A DNA stretch of 34,250 nucleotides from Bacteroidales bacterium UBA4788 (GCA_002402965.1 DHGW01000031.1:2487-36736), one strand, 5' to 3'; numbered from the stretch's first letter, positions 7,775-16,755 are shown. Program-made: numbers and translations. Notes: generated from the letters alone by a model not told the origin.

Positions 7775-8077
7775 AATTGAGAAAATTTAAATAAGTCCTG
7801 CTCTTATGGCTTTTCAGTTCTGCCCCGGTTTGGATGTGGTTTTCCGGTTACACAATGAAATTGAAACCTGTTTCTGACTAATAAAAACAATATGGTTTTT
7901 GAAATGTTCACACTGATTTGAAAATCATTAAAGGCTGAGAATCAAGCCTGGATTGAAATTTCATCTGGCCGGAGCAATGCTCAGAACCTTATTATTTTTA
8001 TCCTGGAACAATGCATTGAATTCCCGCAAATGCCCTACTTTTAATCCGGATATGTTCAAAATAAAAGATAAAGCATT
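7775..8077. other. Intergenic stretch, no gene seen
   Basis: Divergent spacer between the DUF5602 remnant and the small secreted protein. It is AT-rich, with no frame of note and no exact TAnnTTTG promoter box on either strand. Promoters for both flanking genes should lie here but cannot be placed. Confidence 0.5.
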
Positions 8078-8611
8078 ATGAAAATCAATTCAAACAGACT
8101 TAAGGTTGTTACTCTGCTGGTAATGGCAGCTCTTTTTCTACCGGCAGTACTCATGGCACAGGATTCAAAGACCAACTTCTCCGGCAGCTGGATTTATAAC
8201 GCCGGCAAGAGCAATGCAGGTCAGACACAGGGGCAGGGGCAGCGTCCGGGCCAGGGATTCGGAGGAGGTGACTTTATCGCAAATCAGGTGGAAAACAACC
8301 TGACTGTAGAAAGAAAGATGAGAACGCCTGACGGATCTGAAAGTACGGTTATCTCAAAATACACCCTGGACGGCAAGGAGAGCACCAACAGCTCCAGAGG
8401 GGGAGATAGCAAATCAGTTGCCACCTGGTCTTCCGATGGCAAAAAACTGACCATCAAAACCACGCGTACAATGACCCGTGACGGGGAGTCGAGAACTATC
8501 ACCTCCACCGAACTGTGGAGCCTGACAGATCCTAAGACCCTGCAGATAGAGACTACAAGGCCGTCACCTGACGGGGAGAGGAAAACTACGGCAGCGTACG
8601 ATAAAAAGTAG
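8078..8611 (+). CDS. Small secreted protein of unknown function (FSGSW-type)
   Basis: 177 residues with a Sec signal peptide (about 1-27, LLVMAALFLPAVLMAQ, cleavage after AQ). The mature part opens with TNFSGSWIYNAGKS, a pattern seen at the start of several secreted Bacteroidota beta-rich proteins. A Gln/Gly-rich linker follows (GQTQGQGQRPGQGFGGGD, about 49-66), then regular alternating beta strands with many Ser/Thr/Lys (about 75-177, including KYTLDGKES, WSSDGKKLTIKTT and ELWSLTDPKTLQIET). This suggests a lipocalin-like or other beta-barrel fold. The DUF2264 gene follows 86 bases later on the same strand. No catalytic motif is visible and no function is assigned. Confidence 0.7.
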   Translation: MKINSNRLKVVTLLVMAALFLPAVLMAQDSKTNFSGSWIYNAGKSNAGQTQGQGQRPGQGFGGGDFIANQVENNLTVERKMRTPDGSESTVISKYTLDGKESTNSSRGGDSKSVATWSSDGKKLTIKTTRTMTRDGESRTITSTELWSLTDPKTLQIETTRPSPDGERKTTAAYDKK

Positions 8612-8697
8612 CCTGTCAGCTGTCGTTAGCTGTGCCCGCCGCGTTCGCGTGAGCCGTGACTGTAGTATGCCCGTAAGTCATCGAGGTTTCTAAAGCA

Positions 8698-10752
8698 ATG
8701 AACAAGAAATTCGAAGTTGAAAATCCGGATCTTGCCCTTAGTCCCTTCACAGGGATGACAAAGAGGCATTATATCGAACTGGCAAAGTACCTCCTGGAGA
8801 GAACCTTCACTCATGTCAGGTCTGTCAATGACCCGCTCACCTTTCCCATTGTGCCGGGAAAGAGTTATCCTCAGGAGGGATCGCCAGACTGGCGGTTCAG
8901 GTCGCTTGAATTCGAGGCACTTGAGAGAACCTTCACCCTGGCAGGACCTCTCATTCATGTGGATCCGGATGTGACAATAAAAGGGATAAGACTGCGCGAT
9001 TACTACAAGCTGCATCTTTACAACGCGCTCACCCCCGGCCACCCCAACTCACTGCCTCTTCCTGAAGAACTTCCTGACTCAACCTACCAGTTCACATGCG
9101 AGTTCGGGGGACTGTTCAAGACACTTCTCCTGATACCAGACACGCTATGGTCAGCCTACACGCAGAAGGAAAAGGACGAGATGGCCGTCACCATCTCCAA
9201 ATGGGGCCACCACCGCACCACGCAGAACAACTGGCGCATATTCAACATAGTAACTCTCTCCTTCCTTAAGAAACAGGGGTACGGGATAGATGATGAAGCC
9301 CTGAAGAGCCACCTCCTCTGGGTGGCCTCCTACCACTCCGGCAACGGTTGGTACCTGGAACAGACATACAACTACTACTCAATCAGCCTTTTCATTGTCT
9401 ACACCACCATCTGGAACAGGACTTTCGGCGATGAGTATTACCCTGAAATTGCAGCCATTATAGAACGGTCGGCCCAGAAGCTTATGGAGTCGATCACCTC
9501 CTTCTTTGGCCGCGACGGGTACGTCAATATGTGGTCCAGGAGCATATGTTACCGTACATGGGTCTCCGGTGCCTTCCCGGTTGCCTTCATGCTGAAGGAC
9601 AAAGACCTGCTCGATCCCGGCTTTGCCCGCCGGCTCTGCTCCGGCTCGCTCCTCCAGTTCACCGGGCGTGAGGATTTCTATCACAACGATATCCCCAGCC
9701 TGGGCTTCTACGGACGCAGGGAGTATATGGTACAGAACTACAGCTGCCCGGCCAGCCCCTTTATCATGTTCCTTCCCTTCATCTGCCTCGTGCTGCCGGA
9801 TGACTCTCCCTTCTGGACTGCACGGGAGAATGAGGGTTTCTGGCCGGAGCTCCACGAGGGGGCACAGATAACCGTTCTTGAGAACCCCGGCCTTGTCCTT
9901 GTCAACCACGGCAAAACAGGCGCCTCGGAGATCATCCCCGGCAAAGTCTTCTATGATGATCCCAACTATTCCAAGCTTGTCTACAATACCCATTTCCCCT
10001 GGGAGGACCATGATCCGGAGGGAGGCACCTCAATGGAGTACAGCTTCAGGAGCCTCGATCCGCGTGACGTCAGGGGTGATGACATCAATTTTTACCTTAC
10101 CGGCGCTACGCTGAGCAACACATCAGACAGGAGCCGCTTCTTCTCCACCTCTCAGAGCATGGTTTTCAACGGTGTGCGTGACGGAGTGCTTTACCGGCAG
10201 GCGCTGATGAGAAGACCGCCTAACAACGGTGTTGGATATATTATCGACCTGGCTGATATCATAATCCCTGGTGGCGTAATACGGATCGACAGAAGCCGCA
10301 TGGCCTTCGAGCATGAACTGACCCTTGGGCACTTCGGGCTGCCTCACCTGGATGGCAAGCCGGCTGAAACAACCGTTTTTGAGGAGGACGGCAGAAAAGT
10401 CATCACCGCCTCGGTAAAAGGAAGGCGATTAGCGCTGATTACCTACTCGGGATGGGACAGTGTAGAGACCCTGACACACGTCAACCGGAATGCCGAAACG
10501 GATGAGAGCACCGTGATCTATGCTACAAGGAGACGCACGGCGAAGAACCCGGCAATGGAGCTGATGATAGCGGTGATGCTTCACCGGACTGATGACGGAG
10601 AGTGGAGTGCTGAGGAGCTTGACCCGATAAAGGAGATCAGGATCATGGATGTTACCCCGGCATTCTCTCCGCTAGGCGCCGGGATAACCCTTCGTGACGG
10701 CACGCTGTACAACATCTACTTTGAGGAAATCGATGGCAACCGCCGCACCTGA
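8698..10752 (+). CDS. DUF2264 family protein (alpha/alpha-barrel, putative glycan-active enzyme)
   Basis: 684 residues, the usual size for DUF2264. There is no signal peptide, so it is probably cytoplasmic. The N-terminal two-thirds reads as a helical repeat domain with conserved aromatic blocks (QNNWRIFNIVTLSFLKKQGY, YHSGNGWYLEQTYNYYS, ITSFFGRDGYVNMWSRSICY). The C-terminal third (from about 400) is beta-rich, with WEDHDPEGGTSMEYSFRSLD. This resembles (alpha/alpha)6-barrel enzymes acting on uronic-acid sugars; some DUF2264 proteins have, as I recall, been classed as glycoside hydrolases, but which activity applies here cannot be said. No SusC/SusD, sulfatase or other glycan gene is adjacent, so it is not in an obvious utilisation locus. 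The ATG at 8698 has no strong ribosome site, as is normal in Bacteroidota. Confidence 0.85.
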   Translation: MNKKFEVENPDLALSPFTGMTKRHYIELAKYLLERTFTHVRSVNDPLTFPIVPGKSYPQEGSPDWRFRSLEFEALERTFTLAGPLIHVDPDVTIKGIRLRDYYKLHLYNALTPGHPNSLPLPEELPDSTYQFTCEFGGLFKTLLLIPDTLWSAYTQKEKDEMAVTISKWGHHRTTQNNWRIFNIVTLSFLKKQGYGIDDEALKSHLLWVASYHSGNGWYLEQTYNYYSISLFIVYTTIWNRTFGDEYYPEIAAIIERSAQKLMESITSFFGRDGYVNMWSRSICYRTWVSGAFPVAFMLKDKDLLDPGFARRLCSGSLLQFTGREDFYHNDIPSLGFYGRREYMVQNYSCPASPFIMFLPFICLVLPDDSPFWTARENEGFWPELHEGAQITVLENPGLVLVNHGKTGASEIIPGKVFYDDPNYSKLVYNTHFPWEDHDPEGGTSMEYSFRSLDPRDVRGDDINFYLTGATLSNTSDRSRFFSTSQSMVFNGVRDGVLYRQALMRRPPNNGVGYIIDLADIIIPGGVIRIDRSRMAFEHELTLGHFGLPHLDGKPAETTVFEEDGRKVITASVKGRRLALITYSGWDSVETLTHVNRNAETDESTVIYATRRRTAKNPAMELMIAVMLHRTDDGEWSAEELDPIKEIRIMDVTPAFSPLGAGITLRDGTLYNIYFEEIDGNRRT

Positions 10753-10788
10753 GTACCGGCACCGGCGCAGCCCGGGAGTTCCGGTCCG

Positions 10789-11742
10789 TTAGCCAAAAAG
10801 GTTCAGGCTCAGAAGTATGAGAGGCAACGTAATGATGCTGAAGATCGTTGATATAAAGACATTTGCCGTTGCCGTACCATCGTCCTCACCCAGGATGTTT
10901 ACCATGATCACAACGTTGACCATGCAGGGCATGGCAGCCTGCATCAGCAATACGGAGACAACCTCCTTGTTCAGCACCCCGGGAAAGAGCAGGTTGAAGA
11001 GGATAAAAAGCCCCAGAAGCATAAGTGGTACCAGCAGCAACCTGTTGAATGAGAGGAGATAGGCATTTCGGTTCCTGATCATCTTCTTTCCGTCAGCAAA
11101 CCAGATCACCGAGGCAATGAAGATCATTGATAGCCAGGTGTTGGTCTTTCCCAGCGCCCCTACGGAATCAAGCACAAACTGCGGCAGCTTTAACGAGAAG
11201 ATGAATAGCAGAAACCCGGTGATTATTGCTATAGTATTAATATTCAATATCCTGCGTAGTCCGTCTTTCATGCTGAAAGATTTCCCCGGTGTGATAATGG
11301 CAACGCCCAGAGTCCACATCAGGATATTGGAAACCAGGACGAACAGGCTGCCGTAGAGCAGTCCCTCCTGCCCGAACTGTGCCGAGATAACCGGCAATCC
11401 CAGGTAGATTATGTTTCCCAGCATGCTGTGCAGCCGGAAGATGGAGGCATGACCGCCCTTGATCTTAAAGATAAGCGTCGTCATCCACCCGGCGAAAAGC
11501 ATGAAGAGCATTGTCAGTGCGGCAAGAAGCAGAGTCTGGAGGCTGTTTGCAAGGAGCCTCGGGGTAACCTCGATGGCGCTGAAACTTGTCAGCAGCATCG
11601 AGGGCAGAGTCACATAAAAGATCAGCTTCGCAAGGAAATCCTTTGTGCCGGCGGTGATCACCTTTGCCCGGCAGGCCAGCAGTCCTACCAGAACAACGGT
11701 TGCCAGGATTCCGATCTGTCTGAGAATGACAAGTGAGGTCAT
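10789..11742 (-). CDS. AEC family transporter (auxin efflux carrier-like permease)
   Basis: 317 residues if started at the ATG at 11742 (MTSLVILRQIGILATVVLVG). A longer frame reaches an ATG at 11796, but the extra 18 residues are not hydrophobic and overlap the likely promoter region. About ten hydrophobic helices in two halves flank a central loop, as in the AEC fold. Family features include the N-terminal LPSMLLTSFSAIE block and the C-terminal AAMPCMVNVVIMVNILGEDD, which matches the AMP...N motif of the second half. Members export or exchange carboxylates or amino-acid-like compounds; the substrate is not predictable. It converges with the DUF2264 gene (36-base gap) and is divergent from the two-component system. 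Confidence 0.9.
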   Translation of the reverse strand: MTSLVILRQIGILATVVLVGLLACRAKVITAGTKDFLAKLIFYVTLPSMLLTSFSAIEVTPRLLANSLQTLLLAALTMLFMLFAGWMTTLIFKIKGGHASIFRLHSMLGNIIYLGLPVISAQFGQEGLLYGSLFVLVSNILMWTLGVAIITPGKSFSMKDGLRRILNINTIAIITGFLLFIFSLKLPQFVLDSVGALGKTNTWLSMIFIASVIWFADGKKMIRNRNAYLLSFNRLLLVPLMLLGLFILFNLLFPGVLNKEVVSVLLMQAAMPCMVNVVIMVNILGEDDGTATANVFISTIFSIITLPLILLSLNLFG

Positions 11743-11793
11743 TAATGCGTGATGAATGGTTATGGTTACGGGCGTCTCCCACGGAAGACCCGG

Positions 11794-11801
11794 CAAATAT
11801 A
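11794..11801 (-). promoter_or_regulatory. Candidate -7 element for the AEC transporter
   Basis: On the minus strand this reads TATATTTG, an exact TAnnTTTG. No clear TTTG lies 19-21 bases upstream, so it is only a half-supported promoter. The predicted leader is about 45 bases. Confidence 0.4.
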
Positions 11802-11850
11802 ACTCGTAAAAAGCGAAACGAAGAAGCCGGGAAAAACTTTCTCCCTGAAA

Positions 11851-11867
11851 TAGTTTTGCTAATTTTG
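11851..11867 (+). promoter_or_regulatory. Tandem candidate -7 elements for the two-component operon
   Basis: TAGTTTTG (11851-11858) and TAATTTTG (11860-11867) both fit TAnnTTTG, 9 bases apart. The -33 side is poor (TTTC at 11838-11841). The leader to the ATG at 11931 would be about 57-66 bases. Confidence 0.45.
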
Positions 11868-11930
11868 AGCAGTATCCCTGTCAGAACCGGGAAAAGACAG
11901 GGAAGCGAAAAAGAACAGTTGCGCAATTCC

Positions 11931-12608
11931 ATGAAGATCCTCATAGTTGAAGACGAACCCAGGGTGGCCTCCTTTATCAAGGAAGGACTTGAGGAGCAGG
12001 AGTACCAAACCGCGGTTGCCTACGACGGATTATCCGGAGAGAAGGCGGCGCTGGAGGAGGATATCGATCTCATCCTCCTTGACCTTATCCTTCCGGGAAA
12101 AAGCGGAATTGATGTCTGCCGGGCTGTCAAAGAGAAGAAACCTGACCTTCCGATACTGATGCTGACAGCAATGAGTACGACTGTCGACAAGGTCAAGGGC
12201 TTCGATGCCGGGGCGGACGATTACCTCGTAAAACCCTTCGATTTTCCCGAATTGCTTGCCCGTATCAGATCACTTCTCAAGAGACGCACTTCCGCCGTAC
12301 CTCAGCAGGAATCGCTCCGCGTCGCCAACCTTGAACTGGACCTCCTGAGAAAGGTGGCAATCCGCGGTGAACAGGTCATAGGACTGACAGCCAAAGAGTT
12401 TGCTTTGCTTGAATTTTTCATGCGCAACAAAGGAAGGGTGGTTTCACGCACAGACATTTCAGAAAAGGTCTGGGATATTACATATGATACGGGAACAAAT
12501 ATTGTGGAGGTGTATGTCAATATCCTCAGGAAAAAGATCGACAGGGACTTCGAGCCCAAGCTGATACATACGAGGATTGGTTTAGGATATATTTTCACTG
12601 ATTCATAA
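11931..12608 (+). CDS. OmpR/PhoB-family response regulator
   Basis: 225 residues. The frame is open further upstream to 11733, but the receiver domain begins exactly at MKILIVEDEP (11931), and the extra N-terminus is non-conserved and covers the divergent promoter region. The receiver domain (1-120) has acidic residues E8/D9, the phospho-acceptor Asp51 in LILLDLILPG, Thr79 in MLTAMS and Lys100 in YLVKPFDF. The winged-helix DNA-binding domain (about 130-223) has the usual LTAKEFALLEFFMRNKGRVVSR and NIVEVYVNILRKKID blocks. It closely resembles CusR/ArlR-like regulators. The kinase gene begins at the next base after its stop. Target genes are unknown; the divergent AEC transporter and the outer-membrane pair at 14146 are neighbours that could be checked. 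Confidence 0.93.
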   Translation: MKILIVEDEPRVASFIKEGLEEQEYQTAVAYDGLSGEKAALEEDIDLILLDLILPGKSGIDVCRAVKEKKPDLPILMLTAMSTTVDKVKGFDAGADDYLVKPFDFPELLARIRSLLKRRTSAVPQQESLRVANLELDLLRKVAIRGEQVIGLTAKEFALLEFFMRNKGRVVSRTDISEKVWDITYDTGTNIVEVYVNILRKKIDRDFEPKLIHTRIGLGYIFTDS

Positions 12609-14003
12609 ATGAAAATCAGGCAAAAACTGACGCTTCAGTTCTTCCTGCTGGCCAGTGTGATACTGCTGCTCTTCTCGCTGGCGGTATATATAGCCTCGGC
12701 TAAATACCGCCGTGACGATTTCTACCAGCGGCTTGAGAGCAGGGCAATCAGCACTGCCAGGCTCCTCATCGAGGTCGATGAGATTGATACTGACCTGCTC
12801 ACCAAGATAGAGGAGGATAACCCCGTATCTCTTCCCGATGAAAAGATCATCATCTTCAACTACAAGAACGAGATCCTCTACTCCACCGATACCCGCAACG
12901 TTATATTGTATGATGATGACCTGCTGACAAAGATCAGGACCTCGGGAGTGGTCCGGACCACCAGCGGGAGGTATGAACTTCTTGGGATCCTCTTTCCCGA
13001 AGAGTTCAACAGGTTTGTGGTGCTGAGTGCCGCACGCGATATATTCGGGTACGACAAGCTCAAAAACCTGCGTGCGATTCTGTTCCTGCTGACAGGTATC
13101 TTTCTTTTGCTCTTTTACCCGGCAGGCTGGCTCTTTGCGGCCCGGTCACTCTCTCCCATCTCCAAAGTGGTAGAGCGGGTTGAGGAGATATCCATTGCCA
13201 GTCTCGATCTCAGGGTGGACGAGGGCAACGGCAAGGACGAGCTGGCACATCTCGCGCACACCTTCAATCGTATGCTTGAGAGGCTTGAGACAGCCTTTGA
13301 GGTACAGAAGGATTTCATCTCTAACGCCTCACATGAGCTCAGGACGCCGCTCACGGCCATAACAGGACAGCTTGAGGTGTTGCTCATGAAGGACCGCCCG
13401 GAAAAGGAATACAGGGAAGCAACCATTGCCGTACTTGATGATATAAGGAAGCTGAACAGGCTTCTCGACAGGCTGCTGCTGATGGCCCATGCAAGCTCCG
13501 AAGGAGCCAAGGCAGGCTTCAGCATGGTCAGGATAGACGAGACATTGTGGCAGGCACGTGAGGAGATTATTAAACACGACATGGAATACACTGTGACAAT
13601 CGCTCTCGATGAGAATATCTCCGACATTGAAAACCTTACCATTCGGGGTGATGAACAGCTTCTGCTGTCTGCGGTCACGAACATCATGGAAAACGGTTGC
13701 AAGTACTCTCCTGACAAATCCGTAAGGGTTTACCTCAGCCATGACAGCAGCAACATCCTGGTGAGTTTCTCTGACAACGGTCCCGGGATAGCCGGGGATG
13801 AGATAGAACGCATCTTTGAATCCTTTTACCGTAGCAAATCGACCGCCTCTGTCAGGGGACACGGCATTGGTCTTTCGCTGGCAAAAAAGATCATTGAGAT
13901 TCACCGGGGTGAGATCACTGTAACATCGAAGCCCGGAGAGGGTACAACCATTAACGTTTCTCTGCCTGCCGATCAGTTAAATTCTGATTTAGTCCGCAGT
14001 TAA
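12609..14003 (+). CDS. Two-component sensor histidine kinase (HAMP, HisKA, HATPase)
   Basis: 464 residues. TM1 spans about 10-30, a periplasmic sensor about 31-153 and TM2 about 154-177. A HAMP domain follows (about 178-232, LFAARSLSPISKVVERVEEI). The HisKA H-box FISNASHELRTPLTAITGQL has phospho-His242. The ATPase domain has N-box NIMENGCKY (Asn362), G1 DNGPGI (about 389-394) and G2 GHGIGLSLAKKI (about 417-428). The layout is that of CusS/ArlS-type kinases. TAA of the regulator and ATG of this gene abut (TAAATG), so the two are translated from one message. The 120-residue sensor domain has no recognised ligand motif, so the signal is unknown. Confidence 0.93.
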   Translation: MKIRQKLTLQFFLLASVILLLFSLAVYIASAKYRRDDFYQRLESRAISTARLLIEVDEIDTDLLTKIEEDNPVSLPDEKIIIFNYKNEILYSTDTRNVILYDDDLLTKIRTSGVVRTTSGRYELLGILFPEEFNRFVVLSAARDIFGYDKLKNLRAILFLLTGIFLLLFYPAGWLFAARSLSPISKVVERVEEISIASLDLRVDEGNGKDELAHLAHTFNRMLERLETAFEVQKDFISNASHELRTPLTAITGQLEVLLMKDRPEKEYREATIAVLDDIRKLNRLLDRLLLMAHASSEGAKAGFSMVRIDETLWQAREEIIKHDMEYTVTIALDENISDIENLTIRGDEQLLLSAVTNIMENGCKYSPDKSVRVYLSHDSSNILVSFSDNGPGIAGDEIERIFESFYRSKSTASVRGHGIGLSLAKKIIEIHRGEITVTSKPGEGTTINVSLPADQLNSDLVRS

Positions 14004-14062
14004 TGCACAATTCATCCATTCCTTGAATTCTCTGATGTTTCAACACTTTATGTATTAAATCA

Positions 14063-14093
14063 TTTGCCATCTGAAAATAGTTTTATATTTTTG
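14063..14093 (+). promoter_or_regulatory. Bacteroidota consensus promoter for the 14146/15057 operon
   Basis: TTTG (14063-14066), a 19-base spacer and TATTTTTG (14086-14093) match the consensus exactly. Transcription should start near 14100, giving a leader of about 45 bases. Confidence 0.8.
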
Positions 14094-14100
14094 AGCTCAG

Positions 14101-14115
14101 ATGCATGTAATGCAT
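14101..14115. repeat. ATGCAT-GTA-ATGCAT short palindromic repeat at the predicted transcript start
   Basis: Two copies of the self-complementary hexamer ATGCAT, separated by 3 bases, lie immediately after the -7 box. This is a possible operator or small 5' hairpin; chance cannot be excluded at this length. Confidence 0.4.
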
Positions 14116-14145
14116 CAGGTCTGTACTACATAAAGTCGTTTAATC

Positions 14146-15060
14146 ATGAAGCGGAATCTGCTGATTGCTTTGATCCTTGCCGGAGTTGTCACCGGGCTTT
14201 CAGGTCAGGACAGGATCATAACACGCAGTAATGACACCATTGACTGCAGAATTAACCGGATCACACAACGCGAAATCAATTTTGAGCTGGTCACTCAGGG
14301 AGTGAAGACCGAAGGTCACTTACCCCTGAATGAGATACTCAGCTACTCTGTCTCGCCTGCATCACTGCCAGGGCAGGCATACCGGCCTTTGCATACCGGG
14401 ACTGCCGGGAACCTTCGCGTCGGACTGAACGGCGGTCTGGCTTACATAACGAGTAGTTCGGAAGCGGCGGAGGAGACAATGGCCGGCATGGGCCTGTTAT
14501 CCACTGATGCCCGGGAGTATTACAGTAAACTCAAAACCGGCTGGTATGGCAGCGCTGACGCCACCTGGCTCTTTAACGGGAGGTACGGGGCAGGACTGAA
14601 ATACAAATTCTTTTATACCGGAGCCGTAACGGAAGGTTATTTCGACCTTGGTGATCAAATAAACCTATATTATTCAATATACAGTGAGAACATATTCGTC
14701 AACTACGGCGGGATATCACTGTTCTACCGGGAACCTATAGGTAAAAAAGAGGTCTTCAGTCTTTATTCAAGCTTCTCTGCCGGCATGACATTCTACCGCA
14801 ACGAGTCTGAATTTCTTGCCAATGGTCTGCTCATAACGGGAAGGGCTCCCGGCTTCGACGGCACGATCGGACTTGAATATGATATCACACCGCATATCTC
14901 GGCAGGCGCGGAGGCGTCTGTGTTTGCGTCAAAGCTTAAGAAGATAAACATCACGAACGGGGTGGAGGATCAGACCCGGGAACTCGATAAGGAAAACTGG
15001 GAGAACCTGTCAAGACTGGAGGTGGCAATAGGAATAAGGTTTAAACTGTGGAACAGATGA
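14146..15060 (+). CDS. Secreted outer-membrane beta-barrel-like protein
   Basis: 304 residues. A signal peptide (MKRNLLIALILAGVVTGLSG, cleavage near GQ-D) is followed by a short domain, QDRIITRSNDTIDCRINRIT to NEILSYSVSP, seen in many Bacteroidota exported proteins with a D.I.tr.gD.i...I pattern. After a linker, alternating polar and aromatic strands run to the end (LRVGLNGGLAYI, YGSADATWLFNGRYGAGLKY, GGISLFYREP, FSLYSSFSAGMTFY, GTIGLEYDITPHISAGAE, LEVAIGIRFKLWNR). This suggests a small outer-membrane barrel of about 8-10 strands. The next gene overlaps its stop codon, so the lipoprotein and the barrel may form one surface unit. Function unknown. Confidence 0.7.
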   Translation: MKRNLLIALILAGVVTGLSGQDRIITRSNDTIDCRINRITQREINFELVTQGVKTEGHLPLNEILSYSVSPASLPGQAYRPLHTGTAGNLRVGLNGGLAYITSSSEAAEETMAGMGLLSTDAREYYSKLKTGWYGSADATWLFNGRYGAGLKYKFFYTGAVTEGYFDLGDQINLYYSIYSENIFVNYGGISLFYREPIGKKEVFSLYSSFSAGMTFYRNESEFLANGLLITGRAPGFDGTIGLEYDITPHISAGAEASVFASKLKKINITNGVEDQTRELDKENWENLSRLEVAIGIRFKLWNR

Positions 15061-16718
15061 AAAGGTCAGCTTACATATATGGGATTATCCTCCTGGTCCT
15101 GGCAGTCACCTCCTGCAGTGACGATTTCCTTGACAGGAACAATGCTGACTGGTACGGCCTTTCGGACACGCTCCTGCTTGATAATTTTAATACGGAAGCC
15201 ACTGTAATGTTTGAGCTCCCGGAAAAGATAAACTCCGGTTTCATCGTGTTCAGTCGCCCGAAGTGGCTCTCTGTGGAATCGCCGCGAGGCAAGGTTGAGT
15301 CCGGGAGGGTTGAATTCCCCCTGAGCATTGACGGATCCAATCTCCCGGAGGGATACTTCAGCCACTCGGGAATGGTGCTGGTTCAGGTCGAAGATTTCGG
15401 GTTTGTCTCATTCACTGTAATATTTACAAACTATGGACTCCCGTCCATTCAATGCACTCCTTCGAGCCTGCTTTTTGACGGAACCACAACTCAGCAATTT
15501 TCAATTACCACTCCCACGGAGGGTATTCTTGACTGGGTCATAACAGACATCCCCGAATGGCTTTCCTTTTCCGAAACTTCAGGCACTCTGTGGCACGGTC
15601 AGTCTGCATGGCTTATCGCTTACCTCGATGCCGGCAAAATCACGCCGGGTACCCAGGTTCTTGATACAGTTAGAATAAGCAGTCCTCATGCTCAGTACCC
15701 GTTTCTGCTGAGCATAAGAGTGACACCGGCTACAGTACCGCCCCCGCAGGGCTTTACATTGGGAAGCATACTGATGGACGCTGAATATCATCATGACTCA
15801 GGGCTGATGGCAGTCTGTACCAAATCGCCAAACCAGCTCATCCTGTTCAATACCGTCTCACAAGAGTCGGATACAATCGCCCTTGAGAAAACGCCCGCCT
15901 GCATCAGTATCTCCGCTGACGGCCATAAAGCAGTTATCGGGTATACCGTTGCTTCAGTCAGTTACATCGATCTTGATACATTTGAGATAACAGCCGATTA
16001 TGATATTGACTGCATACCATTCGACATTGTTCTCGGGGAAACAGGATGGTGCTATATTACACCAACTGAAGACCAGTGGGTGTATATGCGAAACCTTAAC
16101 CTGACCACAGGACAGGTCAGCACAAACTCCTATCAGATATATGAACAAACTCTTATCAGGAAAGTGCCGGCTGAGGATTATATGGTCGGCTCCTCGCTGG
16201 GCCTGAGCCCCAGCGGCCTGATGGTTTTTGACCTGACAGAAGGAGCGGTGAATCCTGAGGTGACCAAGTACCATGAATCGATAGGACATTTCTGGCTTTC
16301 AAAGGATGGCACAAAGGTATACTGTGCTTACGGAAAGATCTATTGGGTCCCGGAATACGTGGGTTCATCGTACGGTACAGATGCACCGGTATTCGGTAAT
16401 TTCAACCTGAATTATTCCTGCATCACATCACTGGATGACTGCCCCGCGATCAGCAGTGTCTTTTACAGCACCTCATCCTCCTGGTACCAGCCGGGAACCT
16501 CACCCCTGATTGAGCAATTCAATTCAACAAACCTCAATAAGATAAAGTCCTATAATGTGTCTCCGGCACTGGTAAGCATACAAGGGACAATGGTACCGTA
16601 TGAGACAACTCCCCGGTTTATCTTTGTCAATAAGGAGGGGACAAGGATGCATGTGCTTAAGGTTCTTAAGCCGGATTACGATATTGAAGGCTGGCTTTTT
16701 GAAACCATAACACTTTAG
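15057..16718 (+). CDS. BACON-domain lipoprotein with C-terminal beta-propeller-like region
   Basis: 553 residues from the ATG at 15057, which shares ATGA with the previous stop. A GTG at 15048 would add three residues and is less likely. The lipoprotein signal MKRSAYIYGIILLVLAVTSC (Cys20) is followed by SDDFLD. One BACON-like sandwich spans about 40-122. A clearer one spans about 123-222 (PSIQCTPSSLLFDGTTTQQF, then WVITDIPEWLSFSETSGTLW and a closing DTVRISSPHAQYPFLLSIRV). Residues 230-553 consist of repeating strands such as NQLILFNTVSQESDTIAL, ACISISADGHKAVIGYT and VSYIDLDTFEITADYDID, typical of YVTN/WD-like propellers. A surface-exposed binding role for carbohydrate or protein is the usual guess for BACON proteins. 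No catalytic residues are evident. Confidence 0.8.
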   Translation: MKRSAYIYGIILLVLAVTSCSDDFLDRNNADWYGLSDTLLLDNFNTEATVMFELPEKINSGFIVFSRPKWLSVESPRGKVESGRVEFPLSIDGSNLPEGYFSHSGMVLVQVEDFGFVSFTVIFTNYGLPSIQCTPSSLLFDGTTTQQFSITTPTEGILDWVITDIPEWLSFSETSGTLWHGQSAWLIAYLDAGKITPGTQVLDTVRISSPHAQYPFLLSIRVTPATVPPPQGFTLGSILMDAEYHHDSGLMAVCTKSPNQLILFNTVSQESDTIALEKTPACISISADGHKAVIGYTVASVSYIDLDTFEITADYDIDCIPFDIVLGETGWCYITPTEDQWVYMRNLNLTTGQVSTNSYQIYEQTLIRKVPAEDYMVGSSLGLSPSGLMVFDLTEGAVNPEVTKYHESIGHFWLSKDGTKVYCAYGKIYWVPEYVGSSYGTDAPVFGNFNLNYSCITSLDDCPAISSVFYSTSSSWYQPGTSPLIEQFNSTNLNKIKSYNVSPALVSIQGTMVPYETTPRFIFVNKEGTRMHVLKVLKPDYDIEGWLFETITL

Positions 16719-16755
16719 AAAAGGAAAAAATCCGGATAAATTTGGGTACCGCCTG

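Noticed and set aside
9379..10011. Long open frame (about 210 codons) on the minus strand
   Set aside because: Lies inside the DUF2264 gene on the opposite strand; no domain or signal is recognisable, and the plus-strand frame has clear family features.
11733..11930. 66-residue N-terminal extension of the response regulator
   Set aside because: Receiver domains begin at MKILIVEDE, and the extension overlaps the divergent promoter region.
11465..11980. Minus-strand frame of 171 codons across the regulator-transporter boundary
   Set aside because: Overlaps the AEC gene in another frame on the same strand; the AEC frame has the helices and family motifs.
13115..13904. Two long minus-strand open frames opposite the sensor kinase
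   Set aside because: They are antisense to conserved HisKA and HATPase motifs, and their Ser-rich or otherwise odd composition reflects reversed codons.
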